Part shown: in pieces, positions 1 through 11,095 of the stretch | Numbering within the stretch: position 1 is the first letter of the stretch | How the letters are laid out: each line of letters starts with the position of its first letter | From: Rhynchopus euleeides | Taxonomy: Eukaryota > Euglenozoa > Diplonemea > Diplonemida > Diplonemidae | Length of the DNA: 64,000 nt | Direction of reading: 5' to 3' | Assembly (NCBI GenBank): GCA_963210315.1 | Contig: OY723294.1 | Coordinates: 248,001 to 312,000 of the forward strand | Position numbers and translations under genes: made by a program | The notes under the pieces: generated by a model | Databases searched by the model: none | The model's input: only the letters and a program-made list of their open reading frames with translations | What the model was told of the DNA's origin: nothing

Positions 1-5
1 GTTCC

Positions 6-746
6 TTGCTAGCCAAGAAAGATGTCACCTGCACTCCTACTCCTCCCACTCGTCCTGCTCCTACCCCCACACCAACTGATACGGGCAGTGAGAGTGATGG
101 CAGCTCCAGAGCAGCAGATGATCTAGGAAGCAATGAGCGGGTCAGCCGGGCAGACTACCTCAGTCTGTACCGGAAGTACGAAGCGTTGCGGGCCCGCCAC
201 CACCGCCTCCAGGAGAGGACCCGAGGGTTGAGAGTAGGGTTGTACAACGCCAGGGGAGGGTATTCCCCTGGCGTTGAGACATCCGGCGACCTTGCGGTCG
301 CACTGTGTGGGGGCTGAGTCGGCAGGCAGATGCCGATCCAATGACCTTGTTGAGTCCCCACATGGTACACTCTCATACGTGTTGTCGAGACTGCGTGGTG
401 TGCATATCCTGCGGGGCGCAAATTACACAGTCATTACACAGCCACTTCGGCTCTCAGGGCGTACAATATCCCAATCGTGCCTTCACAGGCTAAGATCGAC
501 GAAGCAAAAGCATCTACAACGCTGCCTACTAATGCCGATGCAGCCTCCCAGGCGTACGAAGTACTCACAATGACCCATATGCGATCGAAGTACTACACCC
601 AGAAGGTGGCTGAACTCATTCTGCTGACGCAACAACACAACATTCCCACTAATCAGGTCAAGAAAGACCTTGCCGAGGCACTGGGGAAGGCAACATGCGT
701 GCCACCTGAGCCAGAACCACCGCAGAAAAGGCAAAGAACGAAATAA
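6..746 (+). CDS. Possible two-exon hypothetical gene, 5' end incomplete
   Basis: I do not recognise this protein. An open frame from the window edge to 233 (Pro/Thr-rich start, then a charged stretch containing YRKYEALRARHHRLQERTRG) can be joined in phase 0 to a second open frame at 489-746. The donor would be AGA|GTAGGG at 233/234 and the acceptor TTCACAG|GCT at 488/489. The second exon is helical and charged (QAYEVLTMTHMRSKYYTQKV) and ends in a basic tail QKRQRTK before a TAA stop at 744-746. The 255-nt intron is longer than most in this window. It is the only plausible multi-exon plus-strand gene here and abuts a mobile element, so it could be transposon-derived. The 5' end lies outside the window or lacks an ATG. 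Confidence 0.3.
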
Positions 747-970
747 TGCGGTCGGGAGTGGTTCAGGTACAAAGGCAAGGTACGAAACTGAGGTACATTT
801 TTTAGGACCCCAAAAAATCATCACAAAAGTGCGTATCAGGTGTCACAAGTGGGCCCCAGACAGTTTCCGGGGGGGTATGGGTCGGATTTTCGGGTCAGAT
901 CAGGTATTAGGGCGGTTCTGATGGTATGTTGAAAATTTTGGTTTTCGTACGTTTTTAGGGGGGCTTATGA

Positions 971-2184
971 CCCCCCCTAGGCATACTTGTACCCCCATAT
1001 GGGGAAGGCCAAAAATATGGGGAAAATATGGGGGGAATATGGGGGGTTTTTCAAGTCCTGTTCCCCCATATTTCCCCCATATGGGGGATATATGGGGGAA
1101 AACCCAGGGGTTCCTCAGGTGGAAGCAGTCAGCAAACAGTTCTCCTCGTTCTGCTTTTCACAGGGTGTGAAGTCAGCCACTGACAGGGGACGTCTAGCAC
1201 CTTGCAGTGCCATCTCACCTCGTCGCTTTCTGCAGAGAGGAAACGCCCGGCTGAAGTGCTCGAGTCAGACCACAAAAGGTGCTGTGAGAGTGCCGACCGC
1301 CACTTTCTTCAAGTCTGAGTAGCGGTCATCAGAGCATCCTGTACAGTAGTCCTGTCTTTGCTGGCAGAACAGTTGCGTCCTGCAGCCAGTCCTTGTACTG
1401 GCCTTCACAGGTCTCATTCCACCCGGCAGATGCAGCTTGAACATGTCAAGCTGCCTGGTGACGAGCGTCGACTCCGACTTTTCGGCGCTCGGAGCGGTCA
1501 AAAGCGGCGGAAGCGCCTGACACCCCAGAATGCACTGCTTGTGAATTCCCTTGTCTAATTAAGGATCCCAGGGGGCAGTTCGCAATCGCAAACACACCAG
1601 AGGAGGAGGACAGCGAGTGTGAGAGTGACGTGCCGGACAGGACTTCAAAACACAGGAGTGTGTGTTGTGAGGAGCTGTTAACCCTGAACGCGCTATGTGT
1701 GTCTGTGCGTATGTGTCCACCACCGCTGCCGCTGTCACTGCAGTGCCCCGCCAAACCGGGAAGCGTTCGCTCTCCGCTGCCGCTGTATCGGCGCAGGAGA
1801 GGAACAGGAGGTCGGTGCGACCCACCTGGGGGATCTTCCAGGGGGGGCCAGACCTGGCCACACCTGAACGAGCGCGCACCTCCCCAGGATCGGACTCCTG
1901 GAGGATCCCCAACAAGGCATGAGGCCGGTTTCGACGCGCACTTCGTGTGTGTCTGTGCCTGAGTGGTTTGATGTTCTCCCGTTGCAGCACGAATACCCCC
2001 ATATCCCCCCATATGGGCCCCATATTTCCCCCATATTCCCCCATATTTTACCGGGTTTTCCCCATATTTTCAGCCTTTTTCCCCATATGGGGACGGGGTT
2101 TTGAGACCCCCCATATTTCCCCCAAATTTAGGGGGTTCCCCATATGGGGGGACAAGTATGCCTAGGGGGGGGGGGGGGGGGGGG
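971..2184. mobile_element. TIR element (copy 1, complete) with CATATGGGG subterminal repeats
   Basis: The ends are inverted: CCTAGGCATACTTGT near 978-990 and ACAAGTATGCCTAGG near 2151-2165, both next to C- or G-runs. Inside each end lie clustered CCCCCATATGGGG palindromes and AATATGGGG motifs (about 990-1105 and 1995-2155). A second copy, inverted, starts near 63045 and matches this one base for base over long stretches. The roughly 900-bp interior has no long frame conserved in both copies. A short minus-strand Cys-containing frame (1265-1501, with SDDRYSDLKKVAVG) and a plus-strand acidic stretch (EEEDSECESDVPDRT near 1600) may be remnants of coding sequence. It is probably a non-autonomous DNA transposon; the superfamily is unresolved because no clean target-site duplication can be read through the homopolymers. 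Confidence 0.7.
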
Positions 2185-2527
2185 CGATGAGCTTCAAGAA
2201 TTTTCCCCTTCAATCTACCAAGCAGACCCGGGACCAGCTGGGACCAGCTGGGGGGGCCTCAAGTCAAGCTGAGGGATAGACAATCACCCCTCGCTCTCTC
2301 ACTCTCTGCCACAGCTCGAAAGAGCTGGCAGAACACCACACACACACACTCCCAATCCCACACACATGAAATCTGTTCAGAAAGCACCAATAAGGCGACC
2401 ACCTTCCCCCCCCCTCCCCCCTGCCAGGAGGCAGGTCGCAACAGGACCCCCCCCCCCCCCTTCCCACCCATCGGCATTGGGTTTTCAGTCGGAGGGGACA
2501 CTGCTCCGACACATAGCTCCTCCCCCC
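2185..2527. other. Spacer, low complexity
   Basis: It holds C-runs, a CA-rich stretch near 2337-2365 and two adjacent copies of CGGGACCAGCTGGGACCAGC-like sequence near 2228-2248. No gene is seen. Confidence 0.6.
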
Positions 2528-3733
2528 TCACACCCCCCTGCCCCGCCTGGAAGGTTCCCCCCAGACACAGGCGGCACGCTGCCCTGCCCCTGCATCCCGC
2601 CTGTCTGCAGGAGTGACAGCTGTATGGTCTAGGCTGCGGAGCTGCGGCAGCATCCGGATGGCCTGCAGCTTATAGCTGCGCGGGTCGTGCTGCAGGTGCA
2701 CGCCGTCTGCGCCGTGCGGCGCCTGCACAGGGTTGGCATGCAGCGTCAGCGAGGAGAGGTGCAGCCCTTCGAGACCTGCCAGGGCGGGCAGCGATGCGAT
2801 GCAGTTCATATGCAGGTAGAGCACGCGCAGGGCTGGCAGGGCCGAGAGGTGGTGTGGCACCTCCGTCAGGTTGTTCGCAGACAGGTCCAGCAGGGCCACA
2901 CCTGAGAGGCGTTGCAGGAAGGGTAGGTCTAGGCAGGGCGCGGACAGTGTCAGGCCACACGCCGCTGCGCGGAATGAAGTCGCGCATCCCAACGCAACGC
3001 GGCTCGCCACCACAGCCACCGCCGCAGAGGGGCTGTGCGACACATCCAGCGCACGATGCTGCTGCTGCTGCTGCTTCTTCTTCCTATTATGCCTCTGCAC
3101 AGCACCCCCAGGCGCAGCCTGGGCGGCATCGCCGTGAGGCACCTCCTTCCCTCCCCTCGGATCTCTCACAACCCTGGCGGGGTGGTGGTGGGGTGTGTCG
3201 TTGTCGCTGGGCCCCATCCCCGCGATGGGGGCAAGCCGGCAGTGCAGCAGGTGCTTGAACTTCGTGATGGCGGTGAGGACGAGCCCCTGGTGGGCGAATG
3301 TGGCGGGCTTCACGCGCCGCCTGTGGTAGCACGCCAGGGCTCGCTGGTAGTTCTGCAGGCAGGCGAGGGCGAGCTTCTCGTCCCCAGGCCTGTCGAGGTT
3401 GAACTCCATCAGCTGCGGAAGCGACAGCTCCGTGTAATAAGTGTCCTCCGACGGGGCAGCCTTGTTCTGCCTCTCGTCGCCTGCCCCTCCCGGGTTGCTG
3501 CGCGGCTCCAGGTCGTTGTGACCCGACATCGAGAGGTCGAAGGCCTCGGCAGGCAGCACCTTGCGCCCCCGCCTGTCCTTCGCCAGGACAAGCCGCTGCA
3601 GGCCCCGCCACCTCTCGGTGGCTGTGTACGGTAGGTAGCTGGGGCGGGACTTGTCAGCAATGCGCAGGTCCCACGCTGCGCCAAACGCAGTCTTCTCCGC
3701 AAGCCATTTCTCAATGCCGGTGCCGAACTTCAT
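2528..3733 (-). CDS. LRRC51-like leucine-rich repeat protein
   Basis: The protein has 401 residues, uninterrupted. Residues 1-170 are a conserved-looking globular region, 175-255 is a low-complexity insert (His/Pro-rich, then KKKQQQQQ at 218-225), and 262-376 are leucine-rich repeats (LLDLSANNLTEVPHHLSALP, LRVLYLHMNCIASLPAL, LSSLTLHANPV, then YKLQAIRMLPQLRSLDHTAVTPADR). The last segment resembles the C-terminal cap of LRRC51/LRTOMT, a protein linked to cilia and flagella. LRRC51 itself is about 190 residues; this one is longer because of its N-terminal extension. The start is set by the acceptor TTTGCAG one base upstream of the ATG (plus-strand CTG at 3735-3737). I infer an axonemal or ciliary role. 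The family is fairly sure, the exact orthology less so. Confidence 0.75.
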   Translation of the reverse strand: MKFGTGIEKWLAEKTAFGAAWDLRIADKSRPSYLPYTATERWRGLQRLVLAKDRRGRKVLPAEAFDLSMSGHNDLEPRSNPGGAGDERQNKAAPSEDTYYTELSLPQLMEFNLDRPGDEKLALACLQNYQRALACYHRRRVKPATFAHQGLVLTAITKFKHLLHCRLAPIAGMGPSDNDTPHHHPARVVRDPRGGKEVPHGDAAQAAPGGAVQRHNRKKKQQQQQHRALDVSHSPSAAVAVVASRVALGCATSFRAAACGLTLSAPCLDLPFLQRLSGVALLDLSANNLTEVPHHLSALPALRVLYLHMNCIASLPALAGLEGLHLSSLTLHANPVQAPHGADGVHLQHDPRSYKLQAIRMLPQLRSLDHTAVTPADRRDAGAGQRAACVWGEPSRRGRGV

Positions 3734-4109
3734 GCTGCAAACCCGCCCTCATCAGCCGGGGGGCGGAGGAAGAGAGGAAGGTCTTGACTTGCGACAACCC
3801 CGTCAAGAGGTCGTCTCATCCGGGAAGGGGAGACATCCGGTGTGGCGTGTGTGTGTCGTGTGTGTGTCCTTGTGGGGCGTGTGGGGTTTGTGTGAGGGAA
3901 AATTGTCATGACAGGCAATGTCTTCCCCTCTCCAGGTGGGGGCTGTAGCGGCAACCAATCGCCGGGGGGTGGGGGTTCCAGGGGCTGCATAAGCTGCAGG
4001 CAGGGGATTCATCGCCTCCTTGTTGCGCGGCACTTCTCTTTGCTTTGACGACCAGAATGCACGCCTTTTTTTCAAATCCGGGGATAGGTTCGGGCAAAAA
4101 AAACACGGG

Positions 4110-4128
4110 CACACACACACACACACAC
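4110..4128. repeat. (AC)n microsatellite
   Basis: An uninterrupted AC dinucleotide run of about 19 bp. Confidence 0.95.
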
Positions 4129-6167
4129 GCGGCACACGGGTGAGGGGTGTAGTCGCAGCAGTGTGAGAGCTGAGCTTCTGGGGGAGTGGGAAGAGGACGG
4201 GGGCGCTTTTTGTAGAGTTCCACAACACATTCAAACACCACTATGAAACGGACACGCCCATATGAATCTCTTCTGCAGGAGGGGGTGCAGAGGGCCTGAT
4301 CTTTTTGCTTTGCCCCCCCCCTTCCCCCCATCTCCAGCTACACACAGACACACCCACATCCACGGCTGAGCTTTTGTTTTGTGCGGGGCCACACTGAGCG
4401 AAACTCCGGTATATGCACCCCCCCACATACACACACGCTGCTCCAAGGAGTTGCAGGAGGTGCCAGAGTCCTGCCGGGCCACACCCGCGCGTGATGCTCC
4501 TTGTCGTGAAGAACGCATTGCGCCATGCACCTCACCGCCCCCCATGATGCAATTATCCAATGACACACACAAGACACAGCAAAGCGGTTCACCCCCTATC
4601 CCCACCGGACCCAGGGTGGTGTAGAGCCACTTCGAAAGAACATACACATGAATACGTTTCCTGCAGTGCAGAACGCACCGGGGTTGGGGGAAGGGAGGGA
4701 GGGAGGGTGGTCTCGGCGATACCGGCGTGGTGCACAGAAACGGCTGACGCACACGCAGCTCTGATATCCCATAACACACACCGGACCCCCCCACCTTGGC
4801 TAGCCGCTGCTTGTGGTCATCATTTTCGTCATTTTTTTTCTGAAGGGTTGGGCTGTCTCATCAACACGTGCGAAAACGGGAGGGGAAAAAAAACGTGGTG
4901 AACAAAAGGTGAGCTCGCCGGCGCCGTTGTCCCAACACAGTGTGCTGCTGTGTGGGGTTGGGCCCGACCCAAGAGACACACCCCCCCCCCCCACCCAGAC
5001 AACAAACCCGCAAATCCCAAGACTTGAGACAGAACAAGGGTGCCGTTTGGTTGGGCGCGGGTGCCTTTGCATCAAGCGATTAAAGCGCAGCCATGCTGCG
5101 ACAGCAATGCGATGTCGTTCAGCCCCCCTCCCCACCCCACCGGGCCTGTGTTTCTATTGTAGGGCAACAGGTGCCATAATTTTGACCGCCCGCCGCGAGC
5201 AACCCTTGACATGAGTATGGGACAATGGGATGGGTGGGGTGGGCTGCACAGTATCTCTGAATTGTAACTCGGCCAAAGTCAATGGCACGGGGGGGGGGGG
5301 GGGGTCGGTGGCACACCCACAATAATTGTGGGGCAGCACGTGGATTGCAGCGCTCTGGGGGGTGTTGCTGAGTTGCCGAACCCTCAGGGCAGGGCCTTCG
5401 CACTCTGCCAAACTGCGTCGATGAGACACCTATCCCTGTCGCCTATCACCCCCCTTCGGCTTCGCCGCGCAGGATTCTGAGTGAAGGAACACCACCACCT
5501 ACCCACCCCACCTATTTTCATTCTTCCCCTTCGCCGCCTGCCAAAAAGGGGAGGGGACCGGTGCTGAGTCCACAGCTCAGTTCCAACTCAGTGCCCACGT
5601 CCCCGTACCATCCTGCGTCTTTCGTTTTGATCGGATGGGTTTCAGCACGTCGGGAGTTTCAATTTCTGATTTGCACCGCAGCTCGCTATTCGCGCGCTGA
5701 AAGGAAGTTCTCCGACAGTTGTTTGTACGTTGTGTTTGCAGGCGCGTTGCGCGCACAGCCCACCCTGCATTCGTTGGTCGGGTGGGGTGCAGCGCATTGC
5801 CCCCGTATTTCGGTTGCATTGCCGCACAGCGGCAAATATGGCGCGGAAGGTTCCCTCCTCGGCTGCCTGAGCTGAACAAAACTCGCTGCGCCCCACCTTT
5901 GTGATGTGGCAGAAAAAACGTGGCAACCAACCAGCATTGAACAACTGCCGGAAGCTGTTTTCTCCGAAACACGGACCCTGCTCTTTGCACACCAACCCCG
6001 AAGAAGTGGTGTGAGTAAGATCCGGCCCGAAGGAACAGCAATATTCAGTTGGGGACGCCCTATCAAAAAAATGCGACAAGACGTGTGATTTGGGTGCGAC
6101 TACACGGATCTTGTCGCAGCACAACCAGCCCATCTCCTCACTGACACACGCCAACCCTTTTTGCTTC

Positions 6168-6197
6168 GTGTAAGTTGCACCGAGCGAGCTCTGATGC
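6168..6197. repeat. 30-nt dispersed motif, copy 1
   Basis: The sequence starts GTGTAAGTTGCACCGA and ends GAGCTCTGATGC. It is repeated at 18259-18288 with two or three differences, and weak similarity continues about 25 nt downstream. It contains GTAAGTT, a perfect 5' splice-site consensus on the plus strand. It could be part of a small RNA or a decayed repeat. Confidence 0.6.
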
Positions 6198-6265
6198 TGC
6201 CTCCACTGTACATCACACAGTGCAGAACACACCGAGTCCCTTGCTCTTGATGTGATCCCAACCAG

Positions 6266-6291
6266 ACACACACACACACACACACACACAC
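6266..6291. repeat. (AC)n microsatellite
   Basis: About 26 bp of AC dinucleotides. Confidence 0.95.
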
Positions 6292-7355
6292 GCCGTATCC
6301 AGACCATATCCATTGCTATTGCACACCCTTTGGCTCGGTAACTAATCAACCCCACCACCACCCGCCCCTCCCTCCCACCACCAGCCAGCCAGCCAGCCTA
6401 GACAAACACAGGGAACCCTAGCTACACCACACACTTCCTTTCCAGTATTGCCGGTGCACATGAGGGCTGCTGTTTCCACGCTGTTGCTGTGCCATGCACG
6501 GTTCAGCTTGGGCACGCCCTACAAGGCTGGGGAGTGGGGGTGGGGGGCGGGGCACTTGTGTGTTCGGTAACTGAGGTGTGTATGCATGTGCGAAGCAGAT
6601 TGGGGGGTGGTTACGATGGGTTTGGATATAGGGCACGCTAATATGCACCAACCGTGCCATGGTAACCCCCCACACCCAGTTTCACACAGCGCGCGTGGTT
6701 GCTTTTATTTTGGTTATTTTTTTTTCGGGCATTCCCTGCGTGCAGTTTTTCGAAAGAGAGATGTGAATGAGACAAAGAAGCCCATGGCAAAAAAAAACGC
6801 CACGGTGAAAAACGTGAAAAAAATTGACAAAAAAAAGACACAACCCCGTGAAAGAGATCAGGGTCACCGGGGCAGGGCAACGCCAGGGCGTGGAGCCGGG
6901 ACAGCGCAGTTCACCGCAAGTATTGAAACCTTTTTTTGTATTTTTGCACGGCAAAAGCGCAGAAGAGAGGGCAATTGCCTGACCTTCGATGCGGCATGAA
7001 CTGGGCATCCGCTGCACAATGCGAAGAACTTAGCAGCAACATCAGTCCTCCAAAAGATGCAGCGTGTTGCCTTTAGTAGACACCCTCCAGCAGACTGCAA
7101 AACAGCAGGCATCCCACCAACTCCCTACCAAAGCAGGGCCTGTTTGCACCTGTCACCCCCCCCGTTGCCCGATTTTTTCCCTCACACAGACAGGATAGCC
7201 TACCCACCCCCCACCACTCTCTCGGGCAATGCACTCTCCACGACCAAACCAAAAAACCATCCACGCGACTGGCTATTGAACGCACGCAGGCCCCCCCCAC
7301 CCCCTTCCTCCAGTTCTTCCGTTTTCCCCTTCCCGTTGCCCCACCACCACCAGCA

Positions 7356-9871
7356 TCACGCCTTGTCGGTGCTGGCCGGTGCGGCAGCCGCCGGCTCCGC
7401 CGCAGGGGTGCTGTCGCTGCCGCCACTCTCCGCCGCCACCGCGGCGGAAGGCTTGCTGCCTGCTGCCGCTGGGGCCTCCGCCGTTTCCTCCGCAGAGGCA
7501 GGGGCACCCTCGCCCGCCACCGCGGGAGGCGTGGCAGTCCCCTCGGCAGGTGTGGCGTTCTCCTGAGGGGGCACACCACCTTCTGCCTGCTGCCGCGCCT
7601 CCTCAACGTCCCCCTCAGCAGCCCCTTCGGCACCGGCCTTCGCCTTGGTGCTCCAGAAGCTCAGGTTCCACGGGGCGTAGCTTGTGCCAGCCTGGTTCGG
7701 CGCCTCCGGCTTTGACTTGTCGTCTGCGGCCTTCTCGCTGTCGGCGGGCTTCGCGCTGCTCTTGGCGCTGCTGTCGAGCAGCGGGGAGCGGGGAGGCGAA
7801 GGGGAGGCAGCCACCTTGCCCTGCTCCTGCAGCACGGGGGGGATGCTGGGGGGCGAGCCCCATGCCCCGACGACGCGGCGTGTCGAGGGCGGGGGTGAGA
7901 TCTTGTCGGCATCCGCACCCTCCGGCTGGGGTGGGGGCGCGGTCGCCGCGAAGGAGTCGATGTCGTTGGGGTCGATGTCCGCATCCGCAACCACGGAGGG
8001 GCTGAGCGACCAGTAGTTGAATGAGTTGAACTCCGTGGGGACGTTTTTCTTCGTGGCGTGCAGCGGGGGGAAGGCCTGGTCGGCAAGCTGGTCGAGACTG
8101 CCGTAGGCGCGGAACTTGACACGCCTGTCGAAGACGTGGATCAGGCTGTTGGGGTCAATCAGGAACACCTTGTGCTCCTTGATCCCCACGCTGGTGTACG
8201 CCCAGGCGTCGTTGACGCGGTTGCCAAACCCGGCATAGAAGGGCTCGTGGGTTTCGGGATAAGCAGTCTTGACGGCGTGCAGCATGCGCATCTTGAACTC
8301 GTGAGGGGTGCGCTTCACCACCTCGCGTGTAAACGCTGCGAAGATACGGTCAGGCGCAACGAGAAGGGGTCCCCGTGGGAGACGCTTCTCGTCCTGCATG
8401 ACACCTTCGAGGTATTCGCGTGTGCTCTGGATCTGGGAGATGCTCCGGGAGGACAGATAGATCATCTTATACCTGGGGGTGGAGGTGGGGGGTGGGGGTG
8501 GTGGAGGTGGAGCGGATCATGTCTGCGGCACAATGCTGGACAGCACACCCCCCGCCGTGCCAATCCCAAGCAGACATACCCGTTGTCGACGATACGCTGG
8601 TACAGCGAGCAGATGCCCTTGTGTGTCCAGTCCTTCCCCACCTTGGGCAGGATGTGGCCCAGCACGTCACTGCGGGTGACCGTGCCATCGACATCGCTCA
8701 CCACAACCTGGGAGTGCGCATCCCACAGGAAGGCGCTGCAGGTGACAGACTGCCTCCCCCGGAGAGTGGTGTACACCACAAAGGTGATCTCGTTCTCCCC
8801 GTCCTTCAGGTCCAGCTTCGCCAGCTGCTCCTTCGTGGGATACAGCGACTTGGCGCAGATGTTGTCCTCGTCAAACGCCTCCTCCTCGTCACTGCTGAGG
8901 TTGGGCACCTCGTTGATCCCGCTGTCCCCATCGCTCTCGTAGTCGGGAGGCGCCTCGTCGGTACACTCGTTGGTCCGCATATTCCAATACACATCCCGCC
9001 CGCTCTCCCTGTCGTGCACACGCTTCCACACAGTCAGCTTCACGTCAGGAAGGTCATCTGCCTCCAGCTCGTCCAGCGGGTCCTCCACACCAGGCGGCGG
9101 GATGTTGATGGCCATCGCAGTCTTCCCCTCTGCAGAGCGCGCAAGGCGCAGCTCAGACTCTGGACCGTTCTCGGCGGAGGTGCCTGTGGCGACGGGGATG
9201 CTCCCAGTGACCTCCTGGTCCTCTGCCTGCTGCGCGGCCTCGTGGTGGAGGCGCTCGTTAAGCTCCTTCATGATGTGCGATGACTCGGCAAGCATGCGGT
9301 CCGCCTCGTCGTCGTTCATCATGCGCTCTTCGTCATCCTGCATCAGCTGCTCCTCCGTGATGTCGGCGGTGGGGTCCGCGTAGGTCTCACCCTTCACGAC
9401 AGGCAGCTGCGGTGCGGCTGCCGGCTCCACAATGTCCGTTGCTGTGCCGCGGCCCAGCTCGAATGACGACTCCCCGGTGCGCTGCTGCGGCCCCGACTGC
9501 GGGCTGCTGCCTTGGCTGTTGGAGGGTGACACCTCCGGAGGACTTCGCGGCGATGTGATGGGCGAGCATCTCGCTTCCTGCGGGACACCGCGTGTCGCAG
9601 GCGTTACCCAGAAGGCTTCTCCACTGGGGCCCAGCTTGAGGAGGACCCCCTGGACCCGCTTCCCGTTGACCTCGACGTAGACGTATTTGTCGCTTCGTCG
9701 GATCACCTTCGCCTTTCCGAAGCGCACGTTGAATGCGCTGGACTGCAGGTCGCCCAGCTCGTGGCGCACCACGATGATGTCGTTGGCTCCGCTCGTCATG
9801 TCAAACGAGTCGATTGTCGCCGTGGTGGCCTGCAGGAACGCACCGCCGACCCATAGCGCCGCCGCAGTCAT
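7356..9871 (-). CDS. Lipin, Mg2+-dependent phosphatidate phosphatase
   Basis: Lipins dephosphorylate phosphatidic acid to diacylglycerol for glycerolipid synthesis and also act as lipid-responsive regulators. There are two exons, 8580-9871 and 7356-8472; the 107-nt intron has donor GTATGT and acceptor CCCAG and splits the Gly codon of DNGYK. The product is about 802 residues. The N-lipin domain is at 1-95 (DIIVVRHELGDLQSSAFNVRFGK; LLKLGPSGEAFWV). The catalytic LNS2 domain starts near 370 with the haloacid-dehalogenase motif DVDGT at 393-397, and continues after the intron with SSRSISQIQSTREYL, LPRGPLLVAPDRIFAAF and EPFYAGFGNRVNDAWAY. The C-terminal 230 residues are Ala/Pro-rich and disordered. 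A WW-like stretch lies at 282-311 (separate finding). An AG acceptor about 35 nt upstream (CACCACCAG) supports the start. Family certain. Confidence 0.93.
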
Positions 9872-10209
9872 GTTGAGGGGGACGGGGGTGCAGGGCGCCC
9901 CGCCTCTGGTGGTGGTGGTGGTGGTGGAGGGAGTGGTGTGTGTGGTGAGGACCTGCACTCAACAAAGCATGGGTAGCATGTGCCATTGCTCAGAAGGGTG
10001 GGTGAGGGAGGGGCTCTCCCTGCGCGCCATGTGCTGTGTGCAGGACAGCGGGACGGAAACAGGTCATATCGGTGAGCAAGGCACGCTCTTGGAAAAGAGG
10101 ATGCGCAAAACATGGCCACGTCACAGGGACTGCATGGCCTTTCCTGCAGGTGGAACTTCAAGTGACTGGAATGCACGCCACCCGCCTACACATGCAGCTG
10201 CAGTGGGGA
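9872..10209. other. Spacer upstream of lipin
   Basis: It contains a (GGT)n run at about 9905-9926, which on the minus strand is a CACCAC tract leading into the presumed lipin splice acceptor. Nothing else is seen. Confidence 0.5.
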
Positions 10210-10955
10210 TCAGCGCCCCAACCGTGCAATGATGTCACGGACAGCATCCGCGTGCTGGCCTGTACCTATCACACACTCCGACATGCTCGCCCCCTTCAGG
10301 TACTTCCGCACAGCGTCGTTGTACCGGTTCCCATTCGGCAGCACCTTTCCCGATCTGGTACAGCCACTCGTCAGGTGACACCACAGCGTCTGATGTGTCA
10401 TCCTTGTCGGGCACCTGTACCTCGTAGGGAGCCTCCTCTCCGCAACCAGGCACAGCGTCGCGCAGCTTGTCCCCGCCACGCGCATTCGCCTTCACCAGGT
10501 GCACAAGGCGCGGCACCAGCAGCAGCACGTGCTCGAGCTCCGCATCCTGCTGCAGGCTGCGGCTGCACACCACTGGCAGCCCGAATGCACGTGCCGCACG
10601 TTCCATCCCGCGTGCCACAAGTGGGACACCGCTCAGCACGCTGAAGCGCATCATCTCGGCACACCCTGTGTCGCCGCAAACCAGCGTACGGTAGGCGGTA
10701 CGACATCGAGGAAATCACAGGCAGGTCCACCAGACCGAAGCGGATTGCAACATCCGCCTCAACCAACGCAATCCAGAAGAGCACGCCGGACACCAACCAC
10801 AGGGCGAAGGACCTGCCGAGCCGCATCACAAGCGTCAGCATCACCACGAAGAGAGACCATAGTGGCGTTGCGCTATTTGCGCGGTCATGCAGCTGTACCA
10901 AGCAGACGGCGAGAGTCCACACGACGCGCCACCAGAACAGTCCAGTGAACCGCAG
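10210..10955 (-). pseudogene. Frameshifted membrane protein gene, unknown family
   Basis: I do not recognise the family. Reading the minus strand, an open frame from about 10955 encodes two or three hydrophobic segments (LFWWRVVWTLAVCLV; LWSLFVVMLTLVMRL; FALWLVSGVLFWIALV) and runs to SYRLPYAG. The next conserved-looking stretch (LVCGDTGCAEMMRFSVLSGV through PDEWLYQIGK) lies in a second frame, and the end (VLPNGNRYNDAVRKYL to IIARLGR, stop at 10210) lies in a third. Two single-base shifts, near 10690 and near 10350, are needed to read through. They could be real lesions, assembly errors or unrecognised splicing. A candidate 24-nt GT-AG interval at 10666-10689 would not correct the frame. The N-terminus is also unclear, with an in-frame stop just before CLRFTG. 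Confidence 0.35.
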
Positions 10956-11095
10956 GCATCGTCAAAATGCTGAAGAGGCTAAGCGGCAGCACACATGCAG
11001 AGATCAGATATCAGCAGCAGGCGCCTGTTGACACGCTCCCCCCCCCCCCCTTCAGCCGCGCATCTATCGACACGAGGCCTTCGAACCAGCGCGTT

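Larger units (their letters stand above)
3734..7355. other. Long intergenic spacer with microsatellites
   Basis: This 3.6-kb stretch has no convincing gene. It contains an (AC)n tract at 4110-4128 and another at 6266-6291, a G-run near 5290-5304, and several T- or A-tracts next to GC-rich sequence (6716-6727, 6790-6840). A 30-nt sequence at 6168-6197 recurs at 18259-18288. Frames of up to 239 codons cross the AC repeat and show no domain. Confidence 0.6.

Noticed and set aside
1265..1501. piggyBac transposase C-terminus in the TIR element
   Set aside because: A few Cys residues are suggestive, but no DDE domain is present and the frame is not maintained around it in the second copy.
5642..6361. 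239-codon minus-strand frame
   Set aside because: It contains the AC microsatellite as a VCVCVC run and has no recognisable domain or acceptor.
10666..10689. A 24-nt GT-AG mini-intron
   Set aside because: Its length is a multiple of three and does not repair the frame; introns here are otherwise 67 nt or longer.
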